Assembly: GCA_020465985.1 (NCBI GenBank)
Contig: JAANYP010006647.1
Coordinates: forward strand, 248,001 to 312,000
Direction of reading: 5' to 3'
Length of the DNA: 64,000 nucleotides
Source of the DNA: Centrapalus pauciflorus
Taxonomy: Eukaryota > Streptophyta > Magnoliopsida > Asterales > Asteraceae
The notes under the pieces: generated by a model
What the model saw: the letters and a program-made list of their open reading frames with translations, nothing else
Database searches by the model: none
What the model was told of the DNA's origin: nothing
In this document: one piece after another, positions 46,257 through 59,336 of the stretch
Layout of the letters: the number at the start of each line of letters is the position of its first letter
Numbering within the stretch: the first letter of the stretch is position 1
Program-made: the position numbers and the translations under genes

Positions 46257-48302
46257 CTATCCTCTCTCATCTTTCTTGTTTCTGAACACCCATCTTGTAC
46301 CAATTGCTCTCTTTCCTTTAGGAAGATCAACCAGTGTCCATACATTCTGAATCTTGAACTGTAGAAGCTCTTCTTGCATTGCCTCAATCCAGGATGAATC
46401 TTTCAATGCTTCTGATGCCTTTTTAGGTTCTAGCTGAGACATGAAACAGGCATGTTCAAAAGCAGCTAGACTGAATTCAGAAACTGTTTGTTCAGCAGCA
46501 GCAGTTTCATTGTGAACCATTTTCCTTGTTTGGACAGGTGTACTTGGATCACCCAGTATTTGATTGAGAGGATGGTACTTGTGAACTCTGAGTGTAGGCT
46601 CTCTTTCTGTTTGAAAAGAGGATCCAAGATTTGTATCATCTCCATCAGGACCAGTGGATGGTTCAGCTTCTGGAACAGCTTGACTTAAATCTGGGACTGT
46701 TTCCCTTTGTGTTGGAGCTGTTCTCTCAGGACTTGGGAGTGGCACTTCAGTATCTGTATTTGTATCATGTTGAGTATTCAGAACCCCTGGAGGGTCACAT
46801 GACAGAAGTGGTATAGTGGTGTATTCATCCCAATTGGTTGAATCTGCAGCAGTTTGAAACTTTGTGCCAACAGCTTGAGAATTTGTATTGACAGCATGAG
46901 AATTTGTGTTGACAGCTTCAAATCTGTTTGCATCAGCTTCTGCAGTATACTCAACAAAGCTCAGAGAATTTGTTAGTGAATCTAAATCAAACAACCAATC
47001 AGGACCAGTGCCTTTGACATTTGCAGTATTTTCATTAAATTCAACATTGGCACTTTCTTCAATGGTTTTAGACACACTGTTATATACTCTATAGGCTTTG
47101 CTTTGAATTGAGTATCCTACAAAGAATCCTTCTTCAGCCTTACTCTCAAATTTCGCTAAGTGAGTCTTAGTGTGAAGAATGGTGCATGGACAACCAAAGG
47201 ACTTGAAAAAGACTATTAAGGGTTTTCTATTATGGAATAACTCATAAGGAGTTTTCCCTTGTGATTGAACAACCTGAACCCTATTCAGAACATAACAGGC
47301 TGTATTAACAGCTTCTGCCCAGATAGTCATTGGCAGTTTTGAATCAGCTAACATTGTTCTAGCAGCCTCAATTAATGTTCTGTTCTTTCTTTCAGCTACA
47401 CCATTTTGCTGTGGTGTTCTTGGTGCACTATATTGTCTAGCAATACCTTTGGACTCACAAAAACTGTTTAGAATGTGATTTTTAAATTCAGTTCCATTGT
47501 CTGATCTTATCACCTTAACTTTTGAGTTGGATTGGTTTTCTATCTTAAGAATAAATGACTTAACTAGCTCAGCAGTTTCATCTTTAGACCTAAGAAAGTA
47601 AACCCAAGTAAATCTGATGAAATCATCAACAATAACTAAACAGTAAGCCATTTTATTCAAACTCAAAACAGATGTTGGACCGAATAGATCCATATGAATT
47701 AGCTGAAGAGCAGATGAGATTGAACTTATTTCTTTGGCCTTATGAGAAGTTTTGTGTTGCTTGCCTTTAAGGCATGCTACACAATGATCATCACATATGA
47801 ACTCCTTTTGTGGTAAACCTCTTACCAGATTCTTTTTGACTATAATGTTCATGGACTTGAAGTTCATGTGACACATCCTTCTATGCCAAAGAGCAGACTC
47901 ATTGGATGATGCTTTGGATATTAAACAGCTTAAAGTACTTGATCTGGATAAAAGTTCTGTGTCCAAACAGTATACATTGTCCTTTCTTGGTGTTCTTAAT
48001 AAAACAAGATTTTCAGGAATTTTGAAATCCTTTGAAAGAACAATGCACTCAGAATCTGTAAACAAAACAATATTTTGTTTGTCACAGATTTGAGAGACAC
48101 TCAATAAATTATACTTAAGCTGTTCAACATACAAAACATCATTAAAAACCATGTTGCCTGCATTAACTGTACCTTTACCTGTAACCTTACCTCCTTTGGA
48201 GTTGCCTCCAAATGCAACAAATCCGCCATCAAAGCCTTTGAAATTTGACAAGCACTCAGAATTGCCTGTCATGGCCTTAAGCATCCACTGTCCAAATGTC
48301 AT
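46257..48302 (-). pseudogene. Copia protease remnant, GAG-pre-integrase, integrase and linker
   Basis: Protease begins at QWMLKAMTGN: the active-site Asp-Ser-Gly segment expected before MTGN is absent. The rest of the protease fold (VLYVEQLKYNLLSVSQ) remains. Integrase has the HHCC finger (HRRMCHMN...CVACLKGK) and catalytic core (HMDLFGP, RSDNGTEF, TPQQNGVAERKNRT with Glu). A long linker with NTNSxAV repeats leads into the RT N-terminus (WTLVDLPKGKRAIGTRWVF). It ends at the frameshift described for RT. Integrase itself looks intact. Confidence 0.85.
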
Positions 48303-48349
48303 CTTGTTTTATGAGGTGACCTGTGGTTGCCCTGCACAAATAAAAGCTT

Positions 48350-50939
48350 AGTCAGTAGTGGAGTAAACCCAAACCAAATTGGTTTTGGATTGGCCTTGTG
48401 TATTGACATAACTAAATACTGTTTTTGATTTCTTATATTTAGTGAGATCTACTGATGGAGTCTTTGGAGAGTATTTAGTGATTATATGAGGTATCCAGGT
48501 ATTTTGATCATCTTTTCTTCTAACAGTCTCAGATGATTCATTAGCAGTTCCAGATTGATGCTTAGCAGTTTGACCTGTGTGTAGTGCTAACAGTTTCAGA
48601 ATTTGCACTAACAGCTTCAGAATTTGCACTAACAGCCTCAGATTTTGACTTAGCAGTCTGATCTTTTGCATCAGCAGTTTGATCTGAAGATTTGTCCTTG
48701 ACACACCATATTTGTTTAAAACTTAATTTAAGTTTTGCCAAAACTTGTTTTTGATGTGTGGACTGTTTTTTATTAACTTTTGAAAACCTGTGATCAACTG
48801 TTTTCTTTGGAACTGTTGTAGCAGAAGGCTAGACCTTTGAATTTTTTACATGAGTAGGACTTGACTTTTTATGAATCACAGTCTGTTTTGCAACAGCTGG
48901 TTTATAAAAACAATCCTTGGCCAAGTGATTCTTCCTTCCACAGTGAAAACACCTTTTGACTGTTTGATTTGGAGAACCAGATTTATTTGACAATTTCTGG
49001 TTCTTGTTCCTCTGATTTCCCCTTACCTGCTGTTGTTTGGGAAACTTTTAAACACCATGCTTTTGGCATGTGCAGACTGGAACATTTTTACCCCTTTTAT
49101 TATTCTTTGAAGAAGATGCAGTGTTACAGTTAGAATGTACAGAAACTTGTGGAGCAGCATTGGATACACTCATCTTCTCTTTTCCTTTCTTACTGGGGGC
49201 TTGGACTTCTATAGGTGCACTCATTGTTTTGTGGTCTTTCTCAACTGCTAGACACTCACAGTCTCTATTTTGAATCTGATCTTCTTTTGATTCAGGACTG
49301 TTATCAAGGATGGGATCTACAATAGTCATAGACTCATCTAGTGGTTCATTGACAAGTCTATCAGCAACTTCACTAATTGGATGAATGTATTTGTTGTTGT
49401 ATGGAGGTGGAGTAGCCTTGTAGCCTATGCCTTCTTTGGGATTAACCTGAGATTTTACCCTATCTTTAATTTGGACTTCCATTAGGTGTTCCAGCTTTTG
49501 ATTAGCCAATTTGAAGTTACCTAGATCTATATTGACAGATTCTAGTTTCTTATTAGCCTCTAACACCTTTTGTTCAGTCTCTTCTACCTTTTTATTAAGG
49601 GATTCTATTTTCTTATTTAGCTCCTTTTTCTCCCACTCATGATATGTTCTATCATGTCCCATTTGAATCTCATTATCCTTATAGTCATTGATCTGTTTTT
49701 CAAGATCTTCTATGGCTTGCATGTATTCATATCTCCTTTCTTCCATCTTAGCTAGAGTTTTGCACTTGCTCTCATTATGGTCTCTGTACTTTTTAACCAT
49801 ATTTTTGCATGATTGAGAGCAGAGTTTAGAATTTACCTCAGATGGTAGTTCAGTGGAGGAGACATTTGATGTTTCTGCCATTAGAGCTTGGTTTTGAAAC
49901 TCTTCCTCTATCTGATCACTCCAGTCAAACACATTGTCTTCTTGAGAGACAAGTGCTTGTGATGATGAAGCCTGATTAACCTGTTGAGGCCTTAATGATT
50001 GTTGACTTTGAGATCTGCATTCTCTGGAAAAGTGACCAAGTTTATGACATTTGTAACACTCAACTTTTGACTTATCAAAAGCTGGTTTGCCTTCTGTTCT
50101 GGCTTGAAAGTTGGTCCTGCCAGTTCTTTTAAGAAACCTTTTGACCCTCATGGTCAGCATTGCATGTTGCCACTTCAAATCCATCTCTTCAAGATCATCT
50201 GGATGAATCTGTTCTAGATCTTCAGCATTTAGAGCAAACAGTCCATCATTGGCAACAAAAGCCTCATGGTGAGCTTCAGTAGAGTTGCCATCACCACCTG
50301 AAAAGAAATCACTGCCATTAGATTTATCAGATGATAGAAGAGCAGTATTGTGATTATAAGAAAGAGATTTCTTTTTAGTATCAATCTCAGTCTCAAACAC
50401 TCTCAGACTGTTGTACAGATCATCTAGTTCTATTTCATCCAGAGTGTCTTTTGTTCTCCATTGTGCAACATAAACTGTCCATTCTTCTCCAAGAGAACTG
50501 AGAAACTTTCTGTTGACCTCATCTTGATCCAGGCTGACTTTTTCACTTTCCAGTTCACTTATCAGTTTGTTGAACCTGTCAAAAATTTGAGTAAGGTTTT
50601 CATTCTTGCCACCAGAAAAGTTCTCATACTGCTGTTTCAAAAGATCCTTTTGATTTCTCTTAGTACTGGGATTACCAGCAAATCTTTTCTCTAAAGCATT
50701 CCAAAGAGAATGAGCAGTATAAAACTTTTTGAACTGATGTTGATAAGCATTAGGAATGGCTATTTGTAAAAGTGTAAGAGCTTTCACTTCATTCATTCTA
50801 GCCTTTCTTTCAAGTTCAGTTTTTGGAGGAGTTTTGACTGGTTTTCCCTCATTATCAAGTTCTGGATCAACTACTAGAGGAAATTCAACAGCTTCCCATA
50901 TGGCATAATCAATGAATTGAATATGCTGTTGAATCCACT
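48350..50939 (-). pseudogene. Copia gag with coiled coil, stops in its C-terminal part
   Basis: The ATG-started frame covers 50796-49048 (582 codons). The frame is open upstream to the LTR border (DPDKWIQQH..., no ATG), so the gag N-terminus appears truncated. It contains a UBN2/gag core (YTAHSLWNALEKRFAGN), one zinc knuckle (CYKCHKLGHFSREC, ~50040) and a long coiled coil (49500-49800). In-frame stops at 49048 (TAA) and ~48829 (TAG), then a frame change, interrupt the C-terminal part. That part holds a second knuckle (CFHCGRKNHLAKDC, ~48930) and SEAVSAN repeats. Confidence 0.8.
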
Positions 50940-51595
50940 TGTCAGGATCTGAAACTAATTAACCAAGACTAACTGATTTGAATTTATCAGAGTATAAATC
51001 AATAATCTTGCTTTGAATCAAAGTTTAATTAAGAAGTTTGCGGAATAACACTTAATTATTTTAACAAAAGCTTTCAGAATCAATAGCAAATAAACAAAAG
51101 TAATAATAAAAAATTGCTTGTATTGCTGACTTCAATGATTACAATCACCTCTAATCTGTTTAATTAAACGAAGAACACAAACTGTTCTTAGGGTTTTTCA
51201 ACCTTAGAGGCTTATGAAAACTCAAACAAAAAGCAATTACAAACTTGAATATGCAGAAAAACTCCTATACAATAGAAAGACCTATTCTATGTATTTATAT
51301 TGCTTCTTGATTTGTTTCCTTGAAGGACTATGACTTCTCTGATAGTAGATATGCTGGAATCTTCGTGTAGATATCTTTTCCTGAATATCAGCACTTTCTG
51401 TTTATGAAACTGTTGAGCAGCTTGAATCACTTGACAGCTTGAACAGAGCAGCTTGAGTTGGTTTACTCTGGCAGCTTGAACTTTTACACTAAGATTCTTC
51501 AACTAACAGCATGAACTTTGTATTTACATAGAAATTCTACTAACAGTTTGAGAAGTCTAACTAACAGCTTGAACTACTTAGACTATTTCCCAACA
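50940..51595 (-). repeat. 5' LTR of the copia element, about 656 bp
   Basis: The minus strand starts TGTTGGGAAATAG and runs to about CAGATCCTGACA at the gag border. The third copy at 63276-63938 has the same ends. A convincing PBS does not follow it, and the adjoining sequence is already gag-coding. Confidence 0.8.
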
Positions 51596-51953
51596 CTAAA
51601 AGTTATTGAAATCAAATGCAAGCCTACTTCATAGCCAAGAATGGTTATGAAACTTTTCAATATATGCCAATATTTGGTTACTTTAAGCACAACTTCTTAC
51701 ATGTCTATTTAAAACTGAAAACAAGATGTACTAAATTCTAAACACCCACTAAAATAGTGCATTTAAACACTCGGTAAGAATAGTGCATTTTGTAATAAAG
51801 TTGGTACTTACAACACATTGCTCCAAAATCCAACCGCTTAACGCACCATAGAACCACCATGTCCAAGTTAAATTGCTAATAAAATATAGCCAAGAAGCAT
51901 GTAGAATCCCATACCAAAATCCATAGATAAGTCCCTCAAAACTGCAGCTACAA
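51596..51953. other. Spacer between two copia elements, possible host DNA
   Basis: Single-copy in this window. On the minus strand, 51936-51794 is an open stretch of about 43 codons (Trp/Tyr/Leu-rich, WLYFISNLTWTWWFYG) between an AG and a GTAAGT, so it could be an exon of a membrane protein. No family was recognised. Confidence 0.25.
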
Positions 51954-52243
51954 TGTTAGAATATTATTTTGTTGATGAAAAAACAAAGTCTAGGGTTTAA
52001 TATGTAATTTGTGCAAAGTTGTAAATAATATAAAATAGGTTTTTAACTTTGTAATATAATATAGATCTGACATTGTAAATCAAATTGCACAGATTTTGTG
52101 GAAGGGAATCTAGGTCAACAGTAACCATTCTTCAACATTTTCAATCTGTAATCGTTTTTTCTTAATACAAGCATTCGGTTAGTTGTTCTTGATTTGAATC
52201 TTTATTGTATTGATTAATTGTTGATTGATAAGTAGGATTCACA
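51954..52243 (+). repeat. 5' LTR of the second copia element, about 290 bp
   Basis: Starts TGTTAGAATATT and ends GGATTCACA, one base before a PBS. The identity as LTR rests on the TG...CA ends and the PBS, since no second copy is in view. Confidence 0.65.
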
Positions 52244-52244
52244 A

Positions 52245-52258
52245 TTGGTATTAGAGCC
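52245..52258 (+). other. Primer-binding site, initiator-Met type, one mismatch
   Basis: TTGGTATTAGAGCC differs by one base from the standard plant PBS TTGGTATCAGAGCC. Confidence 0.8.
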
Positions 52259-52679
52259 TTAGGTTGATTTTTGATTGAAAATAGATATTTCGAACCTGTG
52301 TTCTTGAACATTTTTTTCGAAAAACAGAAAAATCAACAAGGGTTTTAATCCTGTTGATTATTGAATTTGTAAATTGGATCGAAGGTAGTGAGTAGGAAAA
52401 CGATTGATTTGATTATAAATTTGTTTAGATTTATCAAATCCAGTTAAAGATCTAAGGATTTTTCAGAAATTTTGAAAAACCGGAAGTTTTTCACTGTTTC
52501 ATTGAAAAATGCATATTTAGATCTGTTTTTGGACAAGATACTTTCACAAATGGTGTTTGAAATCAAAATCCCTACCTTCGATATCAATTTGGTCTAAAAT
52601 AGCTCATTTTTACAAATTAATTTGAATTTCAGACTTGAAAGTTTTGAAAAATTAAGAAACTCGGACAATACAGTGTTCT

Positions 52680-54070
52680 TGGGTTAATCGAGTTGATATC
52701 AAATATCATTCGAGTTGAATTCAAGTTCAAATCGAGTTGACTTCAATGTTACTCGAGTTGAACTTGCCTTTCAATCGAGTTGAAAGTACTTTCTATTCGA
52801 GTTGAACTCAATTCTATTCGAGTTGAACACAATTCAAATCGAGTTGATTCGAGTTAAAAGGAAGGTACATTCGAGTTGTTTTAATTTTAACAAGGAATTA
52901 ATCGACTTTGCCATAGACTTAATCGAGTTGCACATACTTTTAATCGAGTTACACATTGACTTAATAGAGTTGCACACATTTATTCGAGTTGATTGGTAAT
53001 TCAGTCGAGTTTCATCCTTAATTGATTCGAGTTTAATACTTACAATTCGAGTTGTGTCATACTTGATTCAAGTTTTGCTATACTTGATTCGAGTTCTGTC
53101 ATACGTGATTCGAGTTCTGTCATACGTGATTTGAGTTTTGTCATTACTTACTTCGAGTTGCTTACTTCTTCTAACAAGTTGATTTGTTATTCGAGTTGAA
53201 CTCAATTCTATTCGAGTTGAACTCAATTCAAATCGAGTTGATTCGAGTTAAAAGGAAGGTACATTCGAGTTGTTTTAATTTCAACAAGGAATTAATCGAC
53301 TTTGCCATAGACTTAATCGAGTTGCACATACTTTTAATCGAGTTACACATTGACTTAATAGAGTTGCACACACATTTATTCGAGCTGATTGGTAATTCAG
53401 TCGAGTTTCATCCTTAATTGATTCGAGTTTAATACTTACAATTCGAGTTGTGTCATACTTGATTCAAGTTTTGCTATACTTGATTCGAGTTCTGTCATAC
53501 GTGATTCGAGTTCTGTCATACGTGATTTGAGTTTTGTCATTACTTACTTCGAGTTGCTTACTTCTTCTAACAAGTTGATTTGTTATTCGAGTTGAACTCA
53601 ATTCTATTCGAGTTGAACTCAATTCAAATCGAGTTGATTCGAGTTAAAAGGAAGGTACATTCGAGTTGTTTTAATTTCAACAAGGAATTAATCGACTTTG
53701 CCATAGACTTAATCGAGTTGCACATACTTTTAATCGAGTTACACATTGACTTAATAGAGTTGCACACACATTTATTCGAGCTGATTGGTAATTCAGTCGA
53801 GTTTCATCCTTAATTGATTCGAGTTTAATACTTACAATTCGAGTTGTGTCATACTTGATTCAAGTTTTGCTATACTTGATTCGAGTTCTGTCATACGTGA
53901 TTCGAGTTCTGTCATACGTGATTCGAGTTTTGTAATTACTTACTTCGAGTTGCTTACTTCTTCTAACAAGTTGATTTGTTATAGATTCGAGTTGAGTATA
54001 CATTGGTTCGAGTTGATCAATTCTTCATTCGAGTTGATTATCTTATTCATTCGAGTTTCATTCAATATTC
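52680..54070 (+). repeat. Leader array of ATTCGAGTTG motifs with a 396-bp tandem repeat
   Basis: Dozens of TTCGAGTT/ATCGAGTT words, mostly 15-30 bp apart. Superimposed are three copies of a ~396-bp unit (about 52790-53183, 53184-53579, 53580-53975). The second and third are nearly identical and the first is slightly diverged. Frames of 65-77 codons in each unit are by-products. The array separates the PBS from gag. Confidence 0.92.
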
Positions 54071-54163
54071 TTTCAAGTTTGATCAATTTTCAATAGTTGA
54101 TCAACTGTTTCAATTTCAATCAAATATCATTAGATCTTGGAATAACTCTTATCTATCAGTCAT

Positions 54164-57120
54164 CATGTCAAAAGACGCGCTTGCAATGGGATCAGAGACG
54201 AAACCTCCAATTCTCTATCGGGGAGAATACGTACAGTGGAGGGAAAGATTTTTGGAATTTATCAGTTTTCACGATCTATCCGAGGAAATGCTAAAGTCAT
54301 TGACTGATGGACCAGCGGTGTTCTTAGAGACAATCCCTAGTGTACCCACCGGAAACCCTCCAATTCCGGAAAGAACTGTTGAGGTAACAAACCTGACAGA
54401 GGCACAGAAAAGAAGAAAATTAGGGGACAAAACGGCAAGGAAGTTGCTACTGATTTCTATTCCTAATGACATCTATACCTGCCTAACAAACACGAAGACA
54501 GCCAAATCCATCTGGGATGAGGTGTTCAAACTGATGAGGGGATCCGATAGGACAACAACAAATAGAGCAAGGAACAGTCTGATGACGTTTGAGAATTTTA
54601 GAGCACGAGAGGGGGAACTACTAGAGAACACTTACTTGCAGTTTGTCAGTCTAGTGAGTGAGATGAAAAGAAATGGGGTTACAAAGTCCAACCTAGACAT
54701 AAATGTCAAGTTTCTAAATGTACTTGACCAAATTGGGAAAAGTATGCGATGATCATCCAACAGACGAAAGACATTGAAGAGATGGATTTCCACATGATCT
54801 TTGAGAACCTTAACAACTATCAAGAGGTTGTTTTAAGGAAAATGTCTGGTAAGAAGAAAGCCGAGAAAGAGACCGTTAACCCTTTAGCTTTATTGGCTGA
54901 GAAGAAATATAAGTATAAGCTGAAGAAGGAGAAACGGGCAGTCATAAGCAGTAGCTCTTCTGAATCAGACTCATCATATTCATCCGCAGATTCAGAGATA
55001 GAAGAAATGAAAAAGAAGATGGCCTTACTCACTAAGGCATTTTAGAAGAAATTCTATCGAAAGCCAACCAACAACAAAACGAGATACAAGACTGGCTCAA
55101 GGAAGTTTGAAAAGAAAGAGAAGTATGAAAAGTCTGGTGAAAGCAGTGGCAGGAAAGCTGAAAAATATGAAAAATCTGATAAATCAGCCAAGAAATAAAC
55201 TGAGCAAAAATGCTACAATTGTGGCAAGCCAGGACACTTTTGCTTGAGAGTGCAGAATGCCAGTAGTCAAAAACTCTGATTACTACATAAGAAAGGCACT
55301 CCTAGCCAAAGAAAAGGAAGCTGGCAAAGCTCTTCTGGCTGAGGATGATCATTGGCTACAGGTGTCAGAAAATGAAGACATATTGGATGAGGATTCTCAT
55401 ATCTGCTTGAAATCAGGAGTCTTCAATGAATCAGAACTGAGTGAGTCATCAATGATAGAAGAAGATGAGGTATGGGTTGGGTTAACGGATGAAGAAAACA
55501 AGGACAAGGAAGAGTCTGATGAAGAAGTGACTAAAGAATTCGCGATGATGGCCACAGGAAATGCTGGCTGCAGCAAAGACAAAGAGACTGATAAATTAGA
55601 GTCAGAAAAATCAGATAGTTCAGAAACACCAGAGGTAAATTCTAGTTCTGACTCTAAAAATGATGATTCCTGTTTGCTTGAAGAAAAATTGACACAAATG
55701 GCCTTTATGCTAGAGAAATTTGAGAAATCATTAAAGGCTGAAAAGAACATGTTCATTCCTTGGAAAACAAGCTACATAATGAACATGCATTAGTATTGGA
55801 TTTTTCCAAGGATAAAGCATTAGCATTATGAGCAGTTTCAGATTTGCAAGACAAAGCAAATGAACTTCAAAGCAAAATCCAAGAACTAAATACCAATATA
55901 TTTGACCTACAAGAAAAACTGAATTTGGCAGAATTAGAGGCTTCAAATTTTTCTGTAAAAAATCATGCCATTTTTGAAGAAAGAACAAAACTGTATGAGA
56001 AAATAAAGACACTGGAAGATGAGTTTATTAAAAGAGGTCAAACAGATCAAACTATCTATTTAAATCAACCAAAAGATACCGAATTTTACAATTCTAAATA
56101 TGGTATTGGTTGGGATAATCCTAAATATCTGACAAAGGCAATTTCAATTTCACCAACTTTATATGATGTCAGATATATGAATCTAGGATTAAAAATGACT
56201 TTTATGAAAGCATCAGATGAGATAGAGTCAAGTGAAAATTCAAAAAGACTAAGATCTGATAAAATGCAAAATTCTGTTGATTATAACAGAATAAATGAAT
56301 CAAATAACAATAATTGCATTAAAGAGGAGTATATTCAGACATATTCTGAAAAGGATTTATCTGAATCTACTACTCAATCTCAAAAGTTATATTTACCATT
56401 CTCAATTCTTGAAAAGATAAACTCTGATCTCGAATTGAAAAACAAAATCTTTGAGACAGAAAATCAAACTCTTAAGGCTGAACTTAAAATAATGGAACAA
56501 AAGTTACAAAAACAGCCTGAGAACAAAACATTATCAGATCCATTATCATCAATTTCACTTGAATCTATCAACTCTGAAATGGAATTTGATCTATATATGC
56601 TCTCTGATTTTAACTCATTAGAAGATATGTTTGTTAAAATATATGAGTTTGTAAAACCTTTACACAACAAACAATTCTGAAGATCTTAAAGCACCTGTTA
56701 GATTCTACAAAGAATATCTACAGTTTCAAAGAAATCATCTGAAAATTCACCAAGTTTAAAACAAAAGAAGGAGAAAACAAAAGTTACTTTTGAGACTTCT
56801 AAATATGAAAAAGGTGAATCATATTCCATAACGGACTCTATTGCACTCAAAGTCCAGAATTCAAAAGGTAAGAGACCTTTAAAGAAGAAACAAGTTTCTA
56901 AAATCACTAATTCTCGTGTTTCTTCTATGTCTGAATTATATTGTGAACGGTTCTCGGAAGCAAGTATGGCGAAAGAAGCAGAGTGAAAAGAAAAACGAGA
57001 ATATAAAACAAGAGTGGAGAGTGAAGGAAAATGTTGTTACAGATAGAAATAGACATTTTGAAAAATCTGTCTGTAATTATTAATTTACTGATAAATCTTG
57101 AATTAAATACTCTCGAACAA
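54164..57120 (+). pseudogene. Copia gag with long coiled-coil region, multiply broken
   Basis: It starts MSKDALAMGSETKPPILYRG. A UBN2-type core (TKTAKSIWDEVFKLMRG) follows, then a frameshift near 54730, an acidic Ser-rich stretch, stops at ~55042 and ~55196, and a zinc knuckle (CYNCGKPGHF) whose last Cys is displaced by a further shift near 55240. Downstream frames (55257-55793, 55844-56680) are acidic and coiled-coil, as in the very long gags of Sirevirus-like elements. At least five disruptions. Confidence 0.8.
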
Positions 57121-58675
57121 ATTTAATTGCTATGAATTATGTTTCGTGTAAATCACTGCTTGTAAAATCTGATAAGCTTATATGGCAACCAAAGAAAAAG
57201 GACCCATCTTTCAAACAGAAAAAGGTTCCACAGCACCATCTTTCAAAAACAGTTCCACCGCGAATTGTACAAAAGTGGATACCAAAAAGAACTGTTAAAA
57301 AGTGGGTACCTAAAATAAAAGATATATCTGATAAGAAAAAGCATATTCAACTGCATGATTTACCAAAATCAAAAGTACCCAACTATAAGTGGGTACCTCA
57401 TGTGTTATTTCGTCTTATAGGTAAATCATGTATGGTACCTTTACTCCGGATGCTCAAAGCACATAACCGGACAGAGAGAAACACTCACTAACTTTGTAGA
57501 AAAGTATTGTGGGACGGTCAGATTTGGGAATGAGCAATTCTGTCCGATCAGAGTTTATGGGAGTCTTGCGTATGATAAGATTACTATTCAGAAAGTCTTC
57601 TACGTTGACGGTCTTGGTCACAACTTGTTCAGCACTGGACAGCTCTGTGATAAAGGATTAGAGGTCAACTTCAAAGCTAATCGGTGCAGCATAAGATCTG
57701 GAGAAGGAAAAGAAATCCTTGCAGGGAACCGGAAAACCAACTTGTACTCAATTGACCTAGCCTCAATCAATCTGAAAAAGGATGTCTGCTTAGTGTCAAA
57801 AGCAACATCTAAAACAGCTTGGCTATGGCATCGTCGTCTTTCACATTTGAATTTTAACGATTTAACCAACCTAGCAAAAGGTGGGTTAGTTAAAGGGCTA
57901 CCAACTCTCAAATTTCAAAAGGAGCAGTTGTGCGCCGCTTGTGAAAAAGGAAAGATGACTAGAGCTTCTCACAAGTCCAAAACAGAACACTCTTCAACGA
58001 GATCACTGGAATTGCTTCATATGGATCTGTGTGGACCAATGAGAGTACAAAGTATAAACAAGAAAAAATATGTATTGGTAATAGTCGACGACTACTCCAG
58101 ATACCAATGGGTTTTCTTCCTGCGGTCCAAATCTGATGCTACCGAAATCATTATAGACTTCATCCGAAGAATTCAAGTAAAGTTGCAGCTTTCAGTTCAG
58201 ACCATCAGATCAGATAACGGCACAGAATTTAAGAACAAATCTCTCGAATCATTTCTGAATTCTATGGGAATAACACATCAATTTTCAGCCGCTCGTACTC
58301 CACAACAGAATGGTGTCGTTGAACGAAGAAATCGGACACTGGTGGAATCTGCAAGAACGATGCTGGCATATTCCAATCTTCTGTTATTCTTATGGGCTGA
58401 AGCAGTTGCAACAGCTTGTTTCACATAGAACTTATCAATAATCAATAAACGATTCGGAAAGACTCCGTATGAACTAATAAACAAACGAATACCTAATGTT
58501 AAATTTTTCCATTTCTTTGGATGCAGGTGCTTCATATTGAATGATAAAGACAACCTGGGAAAATTTAATCAAAAAGCTGATTAAGGTATCTTCATTGGGT
58601 ATTCGAAGGAGTTTGTAGCTTTCCGGGTCTACAACAAGCGGACCAAGACAGTCAATGAAAGCGTGAATGTAAAAT
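57121..58675 (+). pseudogene. Copia protease, GAG-pre-integrase and integrase
   Basis: The protease motif reads Tyr-Ser-Gly where the catalytic Asp-Ser-Gly is expected (TAC at 57442-57444). The protease frame then continues through KHITGQ and VFYVDGLGHNLFSTGQ. Integrase has HHCC (HRRLSHLN...CAACEKGK) and core motifs (HMDLCGP, RSDNGTEF, TPQQNGVVERRNRT). An in-frame TAG at ~58426 and a TAA at ~58582 cut the C-terminal part. Frame changes separate the upstream basic segment (57132-57491). Confidence 0.82.
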
Positions 58676-59336
58676 TTGATAAAGGAGTGGTTATGGCTTC
58701 TGAACATAAGTTCAGGACCCGAACATAACAAGCCGACTTCTATGGAGTCAACTGAACAGAGTGCAGATAATTCAGATTTAAATAAACTGTTCGAGAATTT
58801 CTATGAAGACTACTTTCAAAAGCCCAAAACTAATGTTTTAATTTTGGTGTCTGACAGGATTACTGACGATCCCGTCGTAGTCTCGGATCATTCTCATCAA
58901 CCAATTTCAGAAGAAACTGGAGAAGCTTCGACAACAGATGTGCACTTGCCTACTAAAAGTGTACAACCCATTCAACCTCCAGAATCCTATGAAACCCCCT
59001 TAACATCTGAACACTTAGAAACTCCTATCTCAAATACTATACCATCTACATCTGTAGCTAACCCCCGACTTCCCTATTTAGACTCAAATCCTAATCAAGA
59101 CCACATTCAACCGTATCCACATACTTTCAAGTGGACTAGAAATCACCCAACAGAAAATATCATTGGTAATCCTTCTGCATCAGTCCAAACCAGAAGAGCA
59201 ACAATAAACGAGTGCTTATTTTCCAACTTTCCCCGCAAAATTGAGCCAAAGAATGTGAAAGAAGCTCTTCTGGATGCTGATTGGATTGTCGCAATGCAAG
59301 AAGAACTGAATCAGTTCAAACGGTTGAAGGTCTAGA
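58676..59336 (+). pseudogene. Integrase-RT linker of the second copia element
   Basis: A Ser/Thr/Pro-rich linker ending in the conserved start of the RT region (EPKNVKEALLDADWIVAMQ). A TAG at ~59333 stands where a Trp codon is expected. Confidence 0.7.

Larger units (their letters stand above)
41379..51595 (-). mobile_element. Ty1/copia retrotransposon with a long third ORF, 10.2 kb
   Basis: On the minus strand: 5' LTR (51595-50940), gag, protease-integrase, RT-RNase H, then a 941-codon ORF, a polypurine tract (AGTTAGGGGGAGAT) and a 3' LTR truncated at 41379 by the gypsy element. Copia gene order (integrase before RT) is clear. An extra ORF after RNase H is characteristic of Sirevirus-type copia elements. 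The two LTRs are nearly identical over their shared 260 bp apart from a 9-bp gap. A TSD cannot be tested because the left end is lost. Confidence 0.88.

Noticed and set aside
52802..53813. 65-77-codon ORFs rich in Ile/Glu/Leu in the copia leader
   Set aside because: They recur once per 396-bp tandem unit and arise from the TCGAGTTG repeat; not independent genes.
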